Positions 1 through 7,948 of a stretch of 10,782 nucleotides of DNA are shown here, one piece after another. The notes below the pieces were generated by a model. The model had not been told where the DNA came from. It searched no databases and saw nothing but the letters and a program-made list of their open reading frames with translations. The translations under genes were made by a program, and so were the position numbers. Source of the stretch: Myxococcales bacterium (GTDB lineage Bacteria; Myxococcota_A; Polyangia; Haliangiales; J016); the NCBI GenBank assembly GCA_014238595.1, contig JABAAV010000050.1, forward strand, positions 1 through 10,782. The letters are read 5' to 3'. Positions within the stretch are counted from its first letter, which is position 1. Every line of letters starts with the position of its first letter.

Positions 1-2172
1 ATGGAACTTCCTTATAGCGATGCAGATAAACTTGCTAAATTAATTCCTGATCCTATTCAAGGAAAAACAATTTCGATCAACAAGGCAATTGCGCAAGAAA
101 AAGAACTCAAAAAACAATACGATGAAAACAATAACACCAAAGAGTTGTTAACTATTGCTTCATCGTTAGAAGGATTGAATCGTCATGTAGGTACACATGC
201 TGCGGGAATCGTTATTTGTGACAAACCTGTTTGGGACTATGTGCCTTGTTTTCGTGGTCAAAACAACGAAATTGTTACGCAATTTGCAATGAAAGAAGTG
301 GAAAAGTCTGGACTCATAAAGTTTGATTTTCTAGGACTGAAAACACTGACAATGGTTGAGAATGCAGTCAAAATTATTAATGAACAAAAAACAAATGATG
401 AGGTATTTGATATTAATCAAATACCTCTCGATGATGCTCTGACTTATACCATGATTGCTCGAGGTGATACGACAGGTGTATTTCAACTTGAATCTTCAGG
501 GTGTCGTGCCATGCTTAAACGCCTTGAACCTGATCAGTTTGAAGATATTGTTGCGGCAGTTGCTCTGTATCGACCAGGACCATTGGAGGGTGGAATGGTC
601 GATGATTTTATTGATCGTAAACATGGTCGCAAGGAAGTTGTGTATCCACATCCTTTATTGGAATCTATTTTGAGCGACACCTATGGTGTTATTGTTTATC
701 AAGAACAAGTGATGCAGATTGCACAAGTTTTGTCTAATTACAGTCTTGGTAATGCAGATTTATTACGACGTGCTATGGGGAAAAAAGACAAAAAAGTTAT
801 GGCGAAACAGAAACAACAATTTGTTTCAGGGGCAAAAAAGAACAACGTGCCTCAAAAAATTGCACAGGATATTTTTGAATTAGTGGAATATTTTGCGGGC
901 TATGGCTTTAATCGTTCTCACTCTGTCTCTTACGGATTAATCTCTTATCAAACCGCTTATCTGAAAACACATTTTCCACATGAATTTATTGCGGGAGTCT
1001 TATCTTGTGAACACGATAACGTAGACAATATTATTAAATTTATTTCTTTAGCAAATAGTATGAATGTTTCTGTGACGAATCCTGATGTGAACGATTCGGC
1101 AGATTGTTTTACAGTTGTTATTGATGAAGATGGAAAGAAAATTGTTCGTTTTGGATTGGGTGCAATCAAAGGCATTGGCAATGCTTCTGTATCAGGTATT
1201 TTGAGTGCCAGAGAACAGGGTGGTCCGTTTGTTTCATTGTTTGATTTTGTCAATCGTGTTGATTCGAAAAAAGTTAATAAAAGAGTCCTTGAAGCTTTGA
1301 TTAAAGGTGGTGCATTCGATTGTTTTTGTAATGATAAAATACATCGTGCCATGCTGTTTGAATCGATTACTGTTGCTGTTGAAGAAGGTATACGTGTGCA
1401 ACGTGACAAACATATTGGTCAAGAATCATTGTTTGGAAATATCGAATCTGATGATAGCGAAAGCGATAATTTATTGGATAAATATACGGCTACAGAACGA
1501 TGGCAAGTTGATGAGTTGCTTGCGTTTGAAAAAGAAACACTTGGAGTCTATTTGACAGGACATCCATTGGATAATTCTGAAATGGATTTTAAACGATTTT
1601 CAGAATCGAGAATTAAGAATGTGTTGGAAGGGCGTCAAAAGGTTGGTTATACTAAATTGGGAGGTGTTATTACAGGTTATCGCGAACGATCAGTCCGTCG
1701 TGGTGATGGAAAAATTGCCTTTTGTAACCTGGAAGACAAGGACGGTGTATTAGATGTCGTTGTGCTTCCGAAAGTGTTGGATTCTAATCGTACTGTTTTG
1801 AAAAGTGGTGAACCGGTGTTGTGTCACGGCAAAATTGTTGATGAAGGAGAAGGCGATGAACATGATTGGCGAATGCTTCTTAGTGATGCCAAGACATTTT
1901 CCAGTCTTCGTGAAACAACTGTGGAACAATTTTCAATACAGTTGACTATGGAAAATTTGAACGAAGACAACATGGAAAAGATAGAAAAACTCAAAAAAAT
2001 CCTTTTAAAGGCAAAAGGAGAGTGTCATGTTGTTCTTAACCTTTGTACGAATAATGATACTGTTGTCATTCCATTAAACGCAGATTACAATGCGACACCT
2101 ACAGCAAACCTTCTTTCTTCAATTCGTTTATTATTTGGTGTTAATATTGTTCGATTCGATGAGCAAATATAG
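1..2172 (+). CDS. dnaE: DNA polymerase III alpha subunit, 5'-truncated
   Basis: C-terminal 723 residues of the replicative polymerase subunit, which extends DNA as part of the holoenzyme. The window opens inside the gene: the first codon is ATG by chance and aligns to about residue 445 of the usual ~1160-residue DnaE. The PHP domain and the first two catalytic aspartates therefore lie upstream. Visible landmarks are FDFLGLKTLT (about residues 108-117), GVFQLESSG, the palm segment RPGPLEGGMVDDFIDRKHG (from residue 191, which should hold the third catalytic Asp), a YQEQVMQIAQ stretch, FNRSHSVSYGLISYQTAYL (from about 303), the helix-hairpin-helix region, a beta-clamp-binding motif QESLF (474-478) and a C-terminal OB fold from about 553 (GGVITGYRERS). 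The frame is open to a TAG stop. It is followed after 20 bp by the lipoprotein gene, so the two are probably cotranscribed. Identity is firm; only the missing 5' part limits it. Confidence 0.98.
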   Translation: MELPYSDADKLAKLIPDPIQGKTISINKAIAQEKELKKQYDENNNTKELLTIASSLEGLNRHVGTHAAGIVICDKPVWDYVPCFRGQNNEIVTQFAMKEVEKSGLIKFDFLGLKTLTMVENAVKIINEQKTNDEVFDINQIPLDDALTYTMIARGDTTGVFQLESSGCRAMLKRLEPDQFEDIVAAVALYRPGPLEGGMVDDFIDRKHGRKEVVYPHPLLESILSDTYGVIVYQEQVMQIAQVLSNYSLGNADLLRRAMGKKDKKVMAKQKQQFVSGAKKNNVPQKIAQDIFELVEYFAGYGFNRSHSVSYGLISYQTAYLKTHFPHEFIAGVLSCEHDNVDNIIKFISLANSMNVSVTNPDVNDSADCFTVVIDEDGKKIVRFGLGAIKGIGNASVSGILSAREQGGPFVSLFDFVNRVDSKKVNKRVLEALIKGGAFDCFCNDKIHRAMLFESITVAVEEGIRVQRDKHIGQESLFGNIESDDSESDNLLDKYTATERWQVDELLAFEKETLGVYLTGHPLDNSEMDFKRFSESRIKNVLEGRQKVGYTKLGGVITGYRERSVRRGDGKIAFCNLEDKDGVLDVVVLPKVLDSNRTVLKSGEPVLCHGKIVDEGEGDEHDWRMLLSDAKTFSSLRETTVEQFSIQLTMENLNEDNMEKIEKLKKILLKAKGECHVVLNLCTNNDTVVIPLNADYNATPTANLLSSIRLLFGVNIVRFDEQI

Positions 2173-2192
2173 GTTATCAACAGGGTGATTCA

Positions 2193-4202
2193 ATGAAACA
2201 ATTTTACCAACTATATGTATTTGTTATGATATTTGTTGTAGCCAGTTGTGGTGCAAGGCAGTCGGAGCAGATCGAGTTTGTTTCTGTTGACATCAACACG
2301 ATAGAAAAAGAATTCGAAAAACTCGAACAAGATTATCACAATCGTTTAATCGCTAAACATGACATATTCAATGCATTTATCACGGCTTATCCTGATCATT
2401 CACGTGTTCCCGATGCATGGTTTTATGCTGGACTGATTGCGTTAAACAATAAACATTACAATCAAGCCAATCAATTTTTTTCATCGGCAATTATTGGAAA
2501 TCACACTGATGATTTTAAAGTACGTGCTGAATTTTATCGTGGCATTACGCTCAGTTTTTTAGGAAAGCATGATCAGGCAATTACGATGATTCTTGCTAAT
2601 GCATCAGGTGCGGAATCGAAAGAAGAACAGAGTTATAAGCTGTCACGTTTAGCAGAATCGTACAGTGCCCTCAAAGATAGTGAGAATGCATTGATGATGT
2701 ATGATCAATGGTTCTCTATTGCGGATGAAACGAGTCAAGCCTATATCGTGTCGCGCATCCATGACATTGTGGATATGTTATCGCTACGACGATTAAAAAG
2801 AATATACAAAAAGCATGTGCATCGTCGCAGTGTCTTAGCGATACTTGTTGGAGAGCGATGGGCAAAAAAACTTAAAAACAATGGCAACATAGGTCATGCT
2901 CGTGCGATCAAGCGAGAGATTGATCGTATTCGAACTAAAATAAAGTTCACTGATCTGACATTTGCACCCAAGAGTGCACAGATACCACAAACGGTTGGCG
3001 TGATGCTTCCTTTGGAAGGACATTCGGTACGGGTTGGCTATGCCGCATTGTCTGGTGTGGCATTGGGCATGAATATGTTTGAGAGTCTGGATTCTTCTGA
3101 AGCAATGAAAGATTTAAAAACCAACATTGAAACACCAACGAAAGTTTTAGACTTTTCTCAAACATTATCCTCAATGGCAATTCGAAATACTGCTGCACAA
3201 GATGTTGATATCGATGAACTGGTTGCTTCGGTCGCGGCGCAGGATCGTGTTATGGGTTTGATAGGGCCTATTGACAAAAACAATGTTGAACAAGTGGCTG
3301 ACCAAGCCATATCTATGGCATTGCCTGTTATTTCACTAGATCCTACAGGTGGCGCTTATAGTTCTCCCAAAGAAGGGTTGTTTCACATTGTGATTCCTGC
3401 ACATACGAGAATTAAAGCGTTAGCGAAACATGCCATTGCTCTTGGCGTTCGTGAATTTGCTATTCTTGGTCCTCGTATCGATTACGCTATTGCTGCCGAT
3501 AAAATATTTACTGAAGCCATTGAAGCTGAAGGTGGCACTGTGGTTGTTCGTTCTTGGTATGAGTGGAATCAAACATCGTTTGGAAAAAACATTGAAGAGA
3601 TTGCCGCTCAATCATGGGAAGGTTTGTTTATTCCTGATCAGGCATCACGGCTTGAATTGGTTATCCCTGCATTGGTATCGGAAAATCTCGTTTCAACCAC
3701 CACGATGGAAACTGTCCAGAAATCCTTTGAAGAGATAAAACAGTGGGAAGAAGAAAAGGAAACATTGGAACCTGATGATCCTGAACTCGAAAAAGAGATT
3801 CTTCGTCGGATGATCTTGCTTTCGACTGCTGAAGCCTTGTCACCTTCATTTGTAGACAATACAGTGCGCTATGCCCCGGGTGCGATTTTTGCGCCTGGAT
3901 TTTATGCAGCTACTGATGATGTCACGATTGGATCGTTTATCCGATCGTTTCAAGATGTATTTGGACGTATACCCACTTATTATGAAGCTTATGCCTACGA
4001 TGCTGTGTCGATGATGCGTGCATTAGGACAAACACTGAATTATAAAGATTTCCAGACAAAATTCCAATCGACGATATATCATGGTGTTACAGGAGGAATA
4101 CAGTTTTCATCCTCAGGACACAGAATAGACCCTGGTATCCTGTTTCAAATCGTTACAGACAATGCCAAATCGAAACATCACAAAATTCAAGCAATAAGAT
4201 AG
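2193..4202 (+). CDS. TPR / periplasmic-binding-fold lipoprotein, LpoA-like penicillin-binding-protein activator family
   Basis: A 669-residue predicted lipoprotein. The N-terminus is a short signal peptide ending in the lipobox VASC with Cys19 as the lipidation site; +2 is Gly, not Asp, which favours the outer membrane. Residues about 45-210 are helical and TPR-like (for example around residues 67-100, with AWFYAGLIALNNKHYNQA, and around 145-178). From about residue 262 a type-1 periplasmic-binding-protein fold begins with VGVMLPLEGHSVRVGYAALSG, followed by GLIGPIDKNNVEQVADQA and LPVISLDPTGG. This TPR plus ligand-binding-fold architecture is that of LpoA, the outer-membrane activator of PBP1A in gammaproteobacteria, and of Leu/Ile/Val-binding relatives. 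A charged, Glu-rich helical stretch at 505-549 appears inserted in the fold. The RBS is weak (AGGGTGA region just upstream). It sits 20 bp after dnaE and 46 bp before proS. Lipoprotein and fold are well supported; activation of a penicillin-binding protein is only inferred from the family, and small-ligand sensing is an alternative. Confidence 0.85.
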   Translation: MKQFYQLYVFVMIFVVASCGARQSEQIEFVSVDINTIEKEFEKLEQDYHNRLIAKHDIFNAFITAYPDHSRVPDAWFYAGLIALNNKHYNQANQFFSSAIIGNHTDDFKVRAEFYRGITLSFLGKHDQAITMILANASGAESKEEQSYKLSRLAESYSALKDSENALMMYDQWFSIADETSQAYIVSRIHDIVDMLSLRRLKRIYKKHVHRRSVLAILVGERWAKKLKNNGNIGHARAIKREIDRIRTKIKFTDLTFAPKSAQIPQTVGVMLPLEGHSVRVGYAALSGVALGMNMFESLDSSEAMKDLKTNIETPTKVLDFSQTLSSMAIRNTAAQDVDIDELVASVAAQDRVMGLIGPIDKNNVEQVADQAISMALPVISLDPTGGAYSSPKEGLFHIVIPAHTRIKALAKHAIALGVREFAILGPRIDYAIAADKIFTEAIEAEGGTVVVRSWYEWNQTSFGKNIEEIAAQSWEGLFIPDQASRLELVIPALVSENLVSTTTMETVQKSFEEIKQWEEEKETLEPDDPELEKEILRRMILLSTAEALSPSFVDNTVRYAPGAIFAPGFYAATDDVTIGSFIRSFQDVFGRIPTYYEAYAYDAVSMMRALGQTLNYKDFQTKFQSTIYHGVTGGIQFSSSGHRIDPGILFQIVTDNAKSKHHKIQAIR

Positions 4203-4248
4203 CCCAGATCATTTGACTATCTTGTGTGGAAGCGCAACTCTTTCCATT

Positions 4249-5952
4249 ATGAGAATGACACATGCATTTATTCCGACCCGTAAAGAAGCGCCTTCTGATG
4301 AGGAAGTGATGAGCCATATTTATATGCAACGTGGTGGTTATATTCGATGGATAGCATCGGGGGTGTATAGTTTTTTACCACTTGGATATCGTGTTATACG
4401 GAAAATCGAACAGATTATCCGTGAAGAAATGGACAATGCTGGTTGTCAGGAGGTGCTCTTGCCTACGGTACTTCCGGGATCCTTGTGGAAAGAAAGTGGA
4501 CGGTGGGATCATTATGGTAAAGAGCTTCTTCGTTTTACCGATAGAAAAGGCACAGAATATTGTTTAGGGCCGACACATGAAGAAGCGATTGTTTCAATTG
4601 TTCGTGATGAGATAAAATCGTATCGTGATCTCCCGTTGAATCTTTATCAAATTCAAGGAAAGTTCCGAGATGAATTACGCCCTCGAGCAGGATTGATGCG
4701 TGGACGTGAATTTTTGATGAAAGATGCTTATTCATTTGATGTTTCTTCAGAATCTGCCAAAGAAACATATGAAGCTATGCGAAACGCTTACCAGAAAATA
4801 TTTAAACGTTGTGGGCTTTCCTTTTCAATTGTTCTGGCTGATTCAGGGGCTATCGGTGGATCGTTGTCGCATGAGTTTCATGTGCTTGCTCAATCAGGCG
4901 AAGATACCTTGGTATCTTGTTCAGAGTGTCATTATGCAGCCAACGTTGAGACAGCAGAAATAGATAATACGGAGAGCACGGAAAACGTTACTTGCTCACC
5001 AGAAGATTTACGCAAAGAAACGGTTGTCTCAAAACCATCTGAGAACTCTTTGTCAAAGCACATTAAGACACTCCTTTATCATGCCGATGATGAGCTCATT
5101 GCCGTATTGATTCGGGGCGACCATGATGTGAATGACGTTGCATTGAAAGATATCCTCAATGTAGCCTCCCTCAGTGTTGCACAACCATCTGTGCTCAAAA
5201 AAACGATGGAGCTGTCTTTAGATGACGTTGGTCCTATTGGACTTGAAATACCGATGGTTGCTGATCGTGCTTTGCGCGATGCGCATGGAATGATTGCTGG
5301 TGCAAACGAGTCGAATCAACAATATTGTGGAATTTCTATTGATCGCGATATTACGACCATTCGCACATGGGGAAACATTCGATGTGCTGCTCATGGCGAT
5401 CGATGTGGCCATTGTAAACAAGGTACATTTTCAACAACACGAGGGATTGAAGTAGGGCATACTTTTTTCTTAGGAACAAAATATTCGCAGCCTATGAAAT
5501 GTCAGTTTTTAAATGAAGAAGGAAAATCAGCTCCTGTTGTTATGGGATGTTATGGTATTGGGATTACACGCATTGCTGCTGCAGCCATTGAACAAAATCA
5601 CGATGAACATGGCATTTGTTGGCCTTTGCCGATTGCACCGTATCAAGTGGCGTTGTTGTCACTTCAGCCCAATGATGATGAAGTGAAGGCGACAGCTGAT
5701 CGCATTTATCAAGATTTGGAAGCGCGTGGCATTGAAATTCTCTATGATGATCGTAAAGAACGCCCTGGTGTGAAATTTAAAGACGCAGATCTGATCGGCA
5801 TTCCAATTCGCATCACTGTTGGTCGTCGAACATTAGACAATGGACAGGTTGAATTCAAACATCGTACAGACAAAGAATCATGTTTGATTGCACAGTCAGA
5901 TATCATAACTTTTGTTGAGCGCTCATTAGAAACGCTTAGGAATAATTCATGA
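4249..5952 (+). CDS. proS: Prolyl-tRNA synthetase, bacterial type with editing insert
   Basis: Cytoplasmic class II synthetase that charges tRNA(Pro) with proline. The chosen ATG gives 567 residues starting MRMTHAFIPTRKEAP, matching the normal family N-terminus (MRxSxxFxPTLKEAP) and the ~570-residue family length; the same frame extends upstream to a TTG at 4213, which would add 12 unconserved residues. Motif 1 lies around residues 47-75 (IRKIEQIIREEM to EVLLPTVLP), motif 2 from 139 (FRDELRPRAGLMRGREF) and motif 3 from 432 (MGCYGIGITRI). Between motifs 2 and 3, residues about 225-395 form the INS/YbaK-like editing domain that hydrolyses Ala-tRNA(Pro). Lys273 in KTLLY fits the conserved editing-domain lysine. 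CxxC pairs flank the insert. The anticodon-binding domain runs from about 467 to the end (YQVALLSLQ, then DRKERPGVKFKDADLIGIP). No good Shine-Dalgarno precedes either start: a GGAAG at 4228-4232 is 16 nt from the ATG. The stop overlaps the rlmB start by 4 bp (ATGA). Confidence 0.97.
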   Translation: MRMTHAFIPTRKEAPSDEEVMSHIYMQRGGYIRWIASGVYSFLPLGYRVIRKIEQIIREEMDNAGCQEVLLPTVLPGSLWKESGRWDHYGKELLRFTDRKGTEYCLGPTHEEAIVSIVRDEIKSYRDLPLNLYQIQGKFRDELRPRAGLMRGREFLMKDAYSFDVSSESAKETYEAMRNAYQKIFKRCGLSFSIVLADSGAIGGSLSHEFHVLAQSGEDTLVSCSECHYAANVETAEIDNTESTENVTCSPEDLRKETVVSKPSENSLSKHIKTLLYHADDELIAVLIRGDHDVNDVALKDILNVASLSVAQPSVLKKTMELSLDDVGPIGLEIPMVADRALRDAHGMIAGANESNQQYCGISIDRDITTIRTWGNIRCAAHGDRCGHCKQGTFSTTRGIEVGHTFFLGTKYSQPMKCQFLNEEGKSAPVVMGCYGIGITRIAAAAIEQNHDEHGICWPLPIAPYQVALLSLQPNDDEVKATADRIYQDLEARGIEILYDDRKERPGVKFKDADLIGIPIRITVGRRTLDNGQVEFKHRTDKESCLIAQSDIITFVERSLETLRNNS

Positions 5953-6755
5953 AACAACGTCGGACTGATCGCCGACTTGAAAAAAAATCACGAAATGTTG
6001 TTAAACAACATTCGTCGAATAGTCAGCGTAAGATTTATGGACAAGGACCTGTTTGGGTGTTGTTGCAAGATTTTCCGAAACGCATCCATGCGATTCATGT
6101 ATCACAGCGATCGTTGAACACAAAACTAGCTACGATTACAGAATCTTTAAAGATACATTTGAACGTTTGTGATGATAAAGCATTAGATGATTTGGTGGGA
6201 GCTAATGTTCTTCATCAAGGTATTGTTGCAGTCACATCACCGTTTGTTTATTCAACAATGGATCAAGTTGTGGTTGATTCTAAAGCATTATGGGTTGTGT
6301 TAGATGGTATTGAAGATCCTCATAATCTAGGTGCGATTATTCGTTCGTGTCATTTGTTAGGTGCTTCTGGTGTGATTCTTCCACGAAGTGGAGCCGCACA
6401 CATTACACCTTCGGTGACTAAAACATCAGCAGGTACTACAGAATATGTCTCTGTTGTTCAAGTGTCCAACATCGTGCGAAATTTGAATGAACTCAAAAAG
6501 AAAGGGTTTTGGGTGACTGGCATGGATTCAGGGACTGAGACGACAATCAATCCATCACAACTTGATGCCACATTGCCTACAGTGTTGGTGGTTGGTAACG
6601 AAGGTAAAGGGTTGAGTCGATTGGTTCGAGAATCATGTGATTGGATTTGTCGTATTCCAATGCGTGCTAGCAGTATAGATTCTCTGAATGTTTCTGTAGC
6701 CACCAGTGTGATGCTGTATGAGATTTCTAGACAACGAGGAAATGATTGTGATTAG
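5949..6755 (+). CDS. rlmB: SpoU/TrmH-family 23S rRNA (guanosine-2'-O)-methyltransferase, RlmB-like
   Basis: A 268-residue SAM-dependent RNA 2'-O-ribose methyltransferase of the SPOUT class. RlmB modifies a guanosine in the peptidyl-transferase region of 23S rRNA (G2251 in E. coli). The N-terminus is very basic (KQRRTDRRLEKKSR) and leads into a substrate-binding domain of about 35-110, beginning KIYGQGPVWVLLQ where the family usually has IYGxxxVxxAL. The knotted catalytic domain has all three motifs: motif 1 from 119 (DGIEDPHNLGAIIRSC, with Asn126 and Arg132), motif 2 around 212-235 (VVGNEGKGLSRLV, with Glu218) and motif 3 around 243-255 (SIDSLNVSVATSVMLYE, with Asn247). The start codon overlaps the proS stop, implying translational coupling. 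Assignment to the SpoU superfamily is firm. The exact target (rRNA by RlmB versus another TrmH-group RNA substrate) is inferred from the domain layout and length. Confidence 0.9.
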   Translation: MKQRRTDRRLEKKSRNVVKQHSSNSQRKIYGQGPVWVLLQDFPKRIHAIHVSQRSLNTKLATITESLKIHLNVCDDKALDDLVGANVLHQGIVAVTSPFVYSTMDQVVVDSKALWVVLDGIEDPHNLGAIIRSCHLLGASGVILPRSGAAHITPSVTKTSAGTTEYVSVVQVSNIVRNLNELKKKGFWVTGMDSGTETTINPSQLDATLPTVLVVGNEGKGLSRLVRESCDWICRIPMRASSIDSLNVSVATSVMLYEISRQRGNDCD

Positions 6756-6778
6756 CTATGGTATTAAAGGTTTAATGT

Positions 6779-7855
6779 ATGTCTGATTCTTCTATTGCAG
6801 TTGCTGTTATTGGTGCCACAGGTATTGCAGGACAACAGTTTCTTTCGGCATTGTCCAAACATCCTATGTTTCATGTGACGGCATTGGTGGCATCGTCACG
6901 ATCGGCAGGCAAAACATATGAAGAAGCTCTTTGTAATGATGATGGACAATTGTGTTGGTATGGGGATGATAGTTTTACTGACTTTGCTGATATGATCGTT
7001 GTGGATGCAAAAACTTATGTTCCTGATGTTTCATTGGTCTTTTCTTGTGTCGATGGTGCAGTTGCTATGGAAATTGAATCACGTTATGCACGTCACGTCC
7101 CTGTCATTTCAACGACATCGGCATTTCGTTATGAAGACGATACACCACTGTTAATTCCTAACGTCAATTTGTCACATGCTGCATTACTTAAACGTCAACA
7201 AGAAACTCGTGGATTTAAAGGATTTGTGGTGCCGCAACCCAATTGCACAACCTTGGGACTTGCCATCACATTGGCACCACTTCATGAACAATTTAAGATT
7301 TCTCATGTAACGATGACATCGATGCAAGCTGTTTCTGGTGCAGGTCGAACACCTGGAGTGTCATCATTAGATATACTTGATAATATTATTCCTTATATTG
7401 TCAATGAAGAACAAAAAATAGAAACGGAACTCAAGAAAATATTGGGTATCTCAAAAGGCACAACGATACAGGATGCTTCATTTTTTGTTTCTTGTGCGTG
7501 TTATCGTGTTCCTGTCATTGATGGGCATACTGAATCTGTGTTTGTTGAATTTGAACAGGATGTTTCTGAGAAAAATATTCGAGAGGCATTAACCAGTGCT
7601 GGAACAATGACGCAAGATTGTCCCTCATCGCCGATGGAATGGATTACCGTATTTGATGATCCTTATCGTCCACAGGTTCGATTAGATAGAGAGCGTGGAA
7701 ATGGCCTAACAACATCAGTCGGTCGTCTACGACAAGATGGATCAGCACGTCGTTGGAAGTATACGTTAGTGTCACATAACACTAAAGCAGGTGCCGCTCG
7801 TGGGGCCATTTTATTGGCTGAGTGGTTGTATCAAGAGGGTTGGTTGTCTGTGTAA
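6779..7855 (+). CDS. asd: Aspartate-semialdehyde dehydrogenase, archaeal/fungal-type subfamily
   Basis: A 358-residue cytoplasmic enzyme that reduces aspartyl-4-phosphate to aspartate semialdehyde with NADPH, the branch point to lysine/diaminopimelate, methionine and threonine. The N-terminal Rossmann motif is VAVIGATGIAGQQF. The nucleophilic cysteine is Cys156 in QPNCTTLGLAI and the substrate-binding/base His is His250 in VIDGHTESVFV. Further family blocks are TSMQAVSGAGRTPG, the segment LDNIIPYIVNEEQKIETE, and RLDRERGNG near the C-terminus. These blocks (SGAG, LDNxIPxIxNEE, IDGHTES) are those of the archaeal/fungal branch typified by the Methanocaldococcus enzyme, not of the E. coli or Gram-positive branches. 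The start has a good Shine-Dalgarno (AAAGG at 6766-6770, 8 nt upstream) and lies 23 bp after rlmB, so it probably belongs to the same operon. It is the last of the five closely spaced genes. Confidence 0.95.
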   Translation: MSDSSIAVAVIGATGIAGQQFLSALSKHPMFHVTALVASSRSAGKTYEEALCNDDGQLCWYGDDSFTDFADMIVVDAKTYVPDVSLVFSCVDGAVAMEIESRYARHVPVISTTSAFRYEDDTPLLIPNVNLSHAALLKRQQETRGFKGFVVPQPNCTTLGLAITLAPLHEQFKISHVTMTSMQAVSGAGRTPGVSSLDILDNIIPYIVNEEQKIETELKKILGISKGTTIQDASFFVSCACYRVPVIDGHTESVFVEFEQDVSEKNIREALTSAGTMTQDCPSSPMEWITVFDDPYRPQVRLDRERGNGLTTSVGRLRQDGSARRWKYTLVSHNTKAGAARGAILLAEWLYQEGWLSV

Positions 7856-7948
7856 CTAATGAATGATGGTTGCTTTTCTTTGCAATTTACAGATATGTTT
7901 TTTTTAAAATCACTGATATAAAACTCAAAAGATGAGGAATAAGTTATC
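7856..7948. other. Intergenic gap between asd and the protease gene
   Basis: This 93-bp, AT-rich gap is the largest between plus-strand genes here and probably separates the housekeeping operon from the protease gene. It contains a short inverted repeat TTGC-(8 nt)-GCAA at 7870-7885, too weak to call a terminator on its own, followed downstream by an eight-to-nine-base T run near 7898-7905. A TTTACA at 7886-7891 and a TGATATAA at 7914-7921 look like promoter elements, but their 22-bp separation is too long for a standard sigma70 promoter. A GAGGA Shine-Dalgarno (7934-7938) serves the protease start, 10 nt downstream. Confidence 0.35.

Noticed and set aside
1..3. ATG at the first base as a gene start
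   Set aside because: The protein aligns to the middle of DnaE (about residue 445); the ATG is an internal Met codon at the window edge.
957..1422. Minus-strand open frames inside dnaE
   Set aside because: They are shadows of a strongly conserved coding sequence, with no recognisable protein motif.
2174..2182. TTATCAACA as a DnaA box
   Set aside because: It has one mismatch to the consensus at a conserved position, is a single copy, and lies in a 20-bp gap between coding genes; no origin features surround it.
7870..7905. Inverted repeat TTGC/GCAA followed by a T run as a rho-independent terminator after asd
   Set aside because: The stem has only four base pairs and the T run starts about 12 nt after it; too weak to call.
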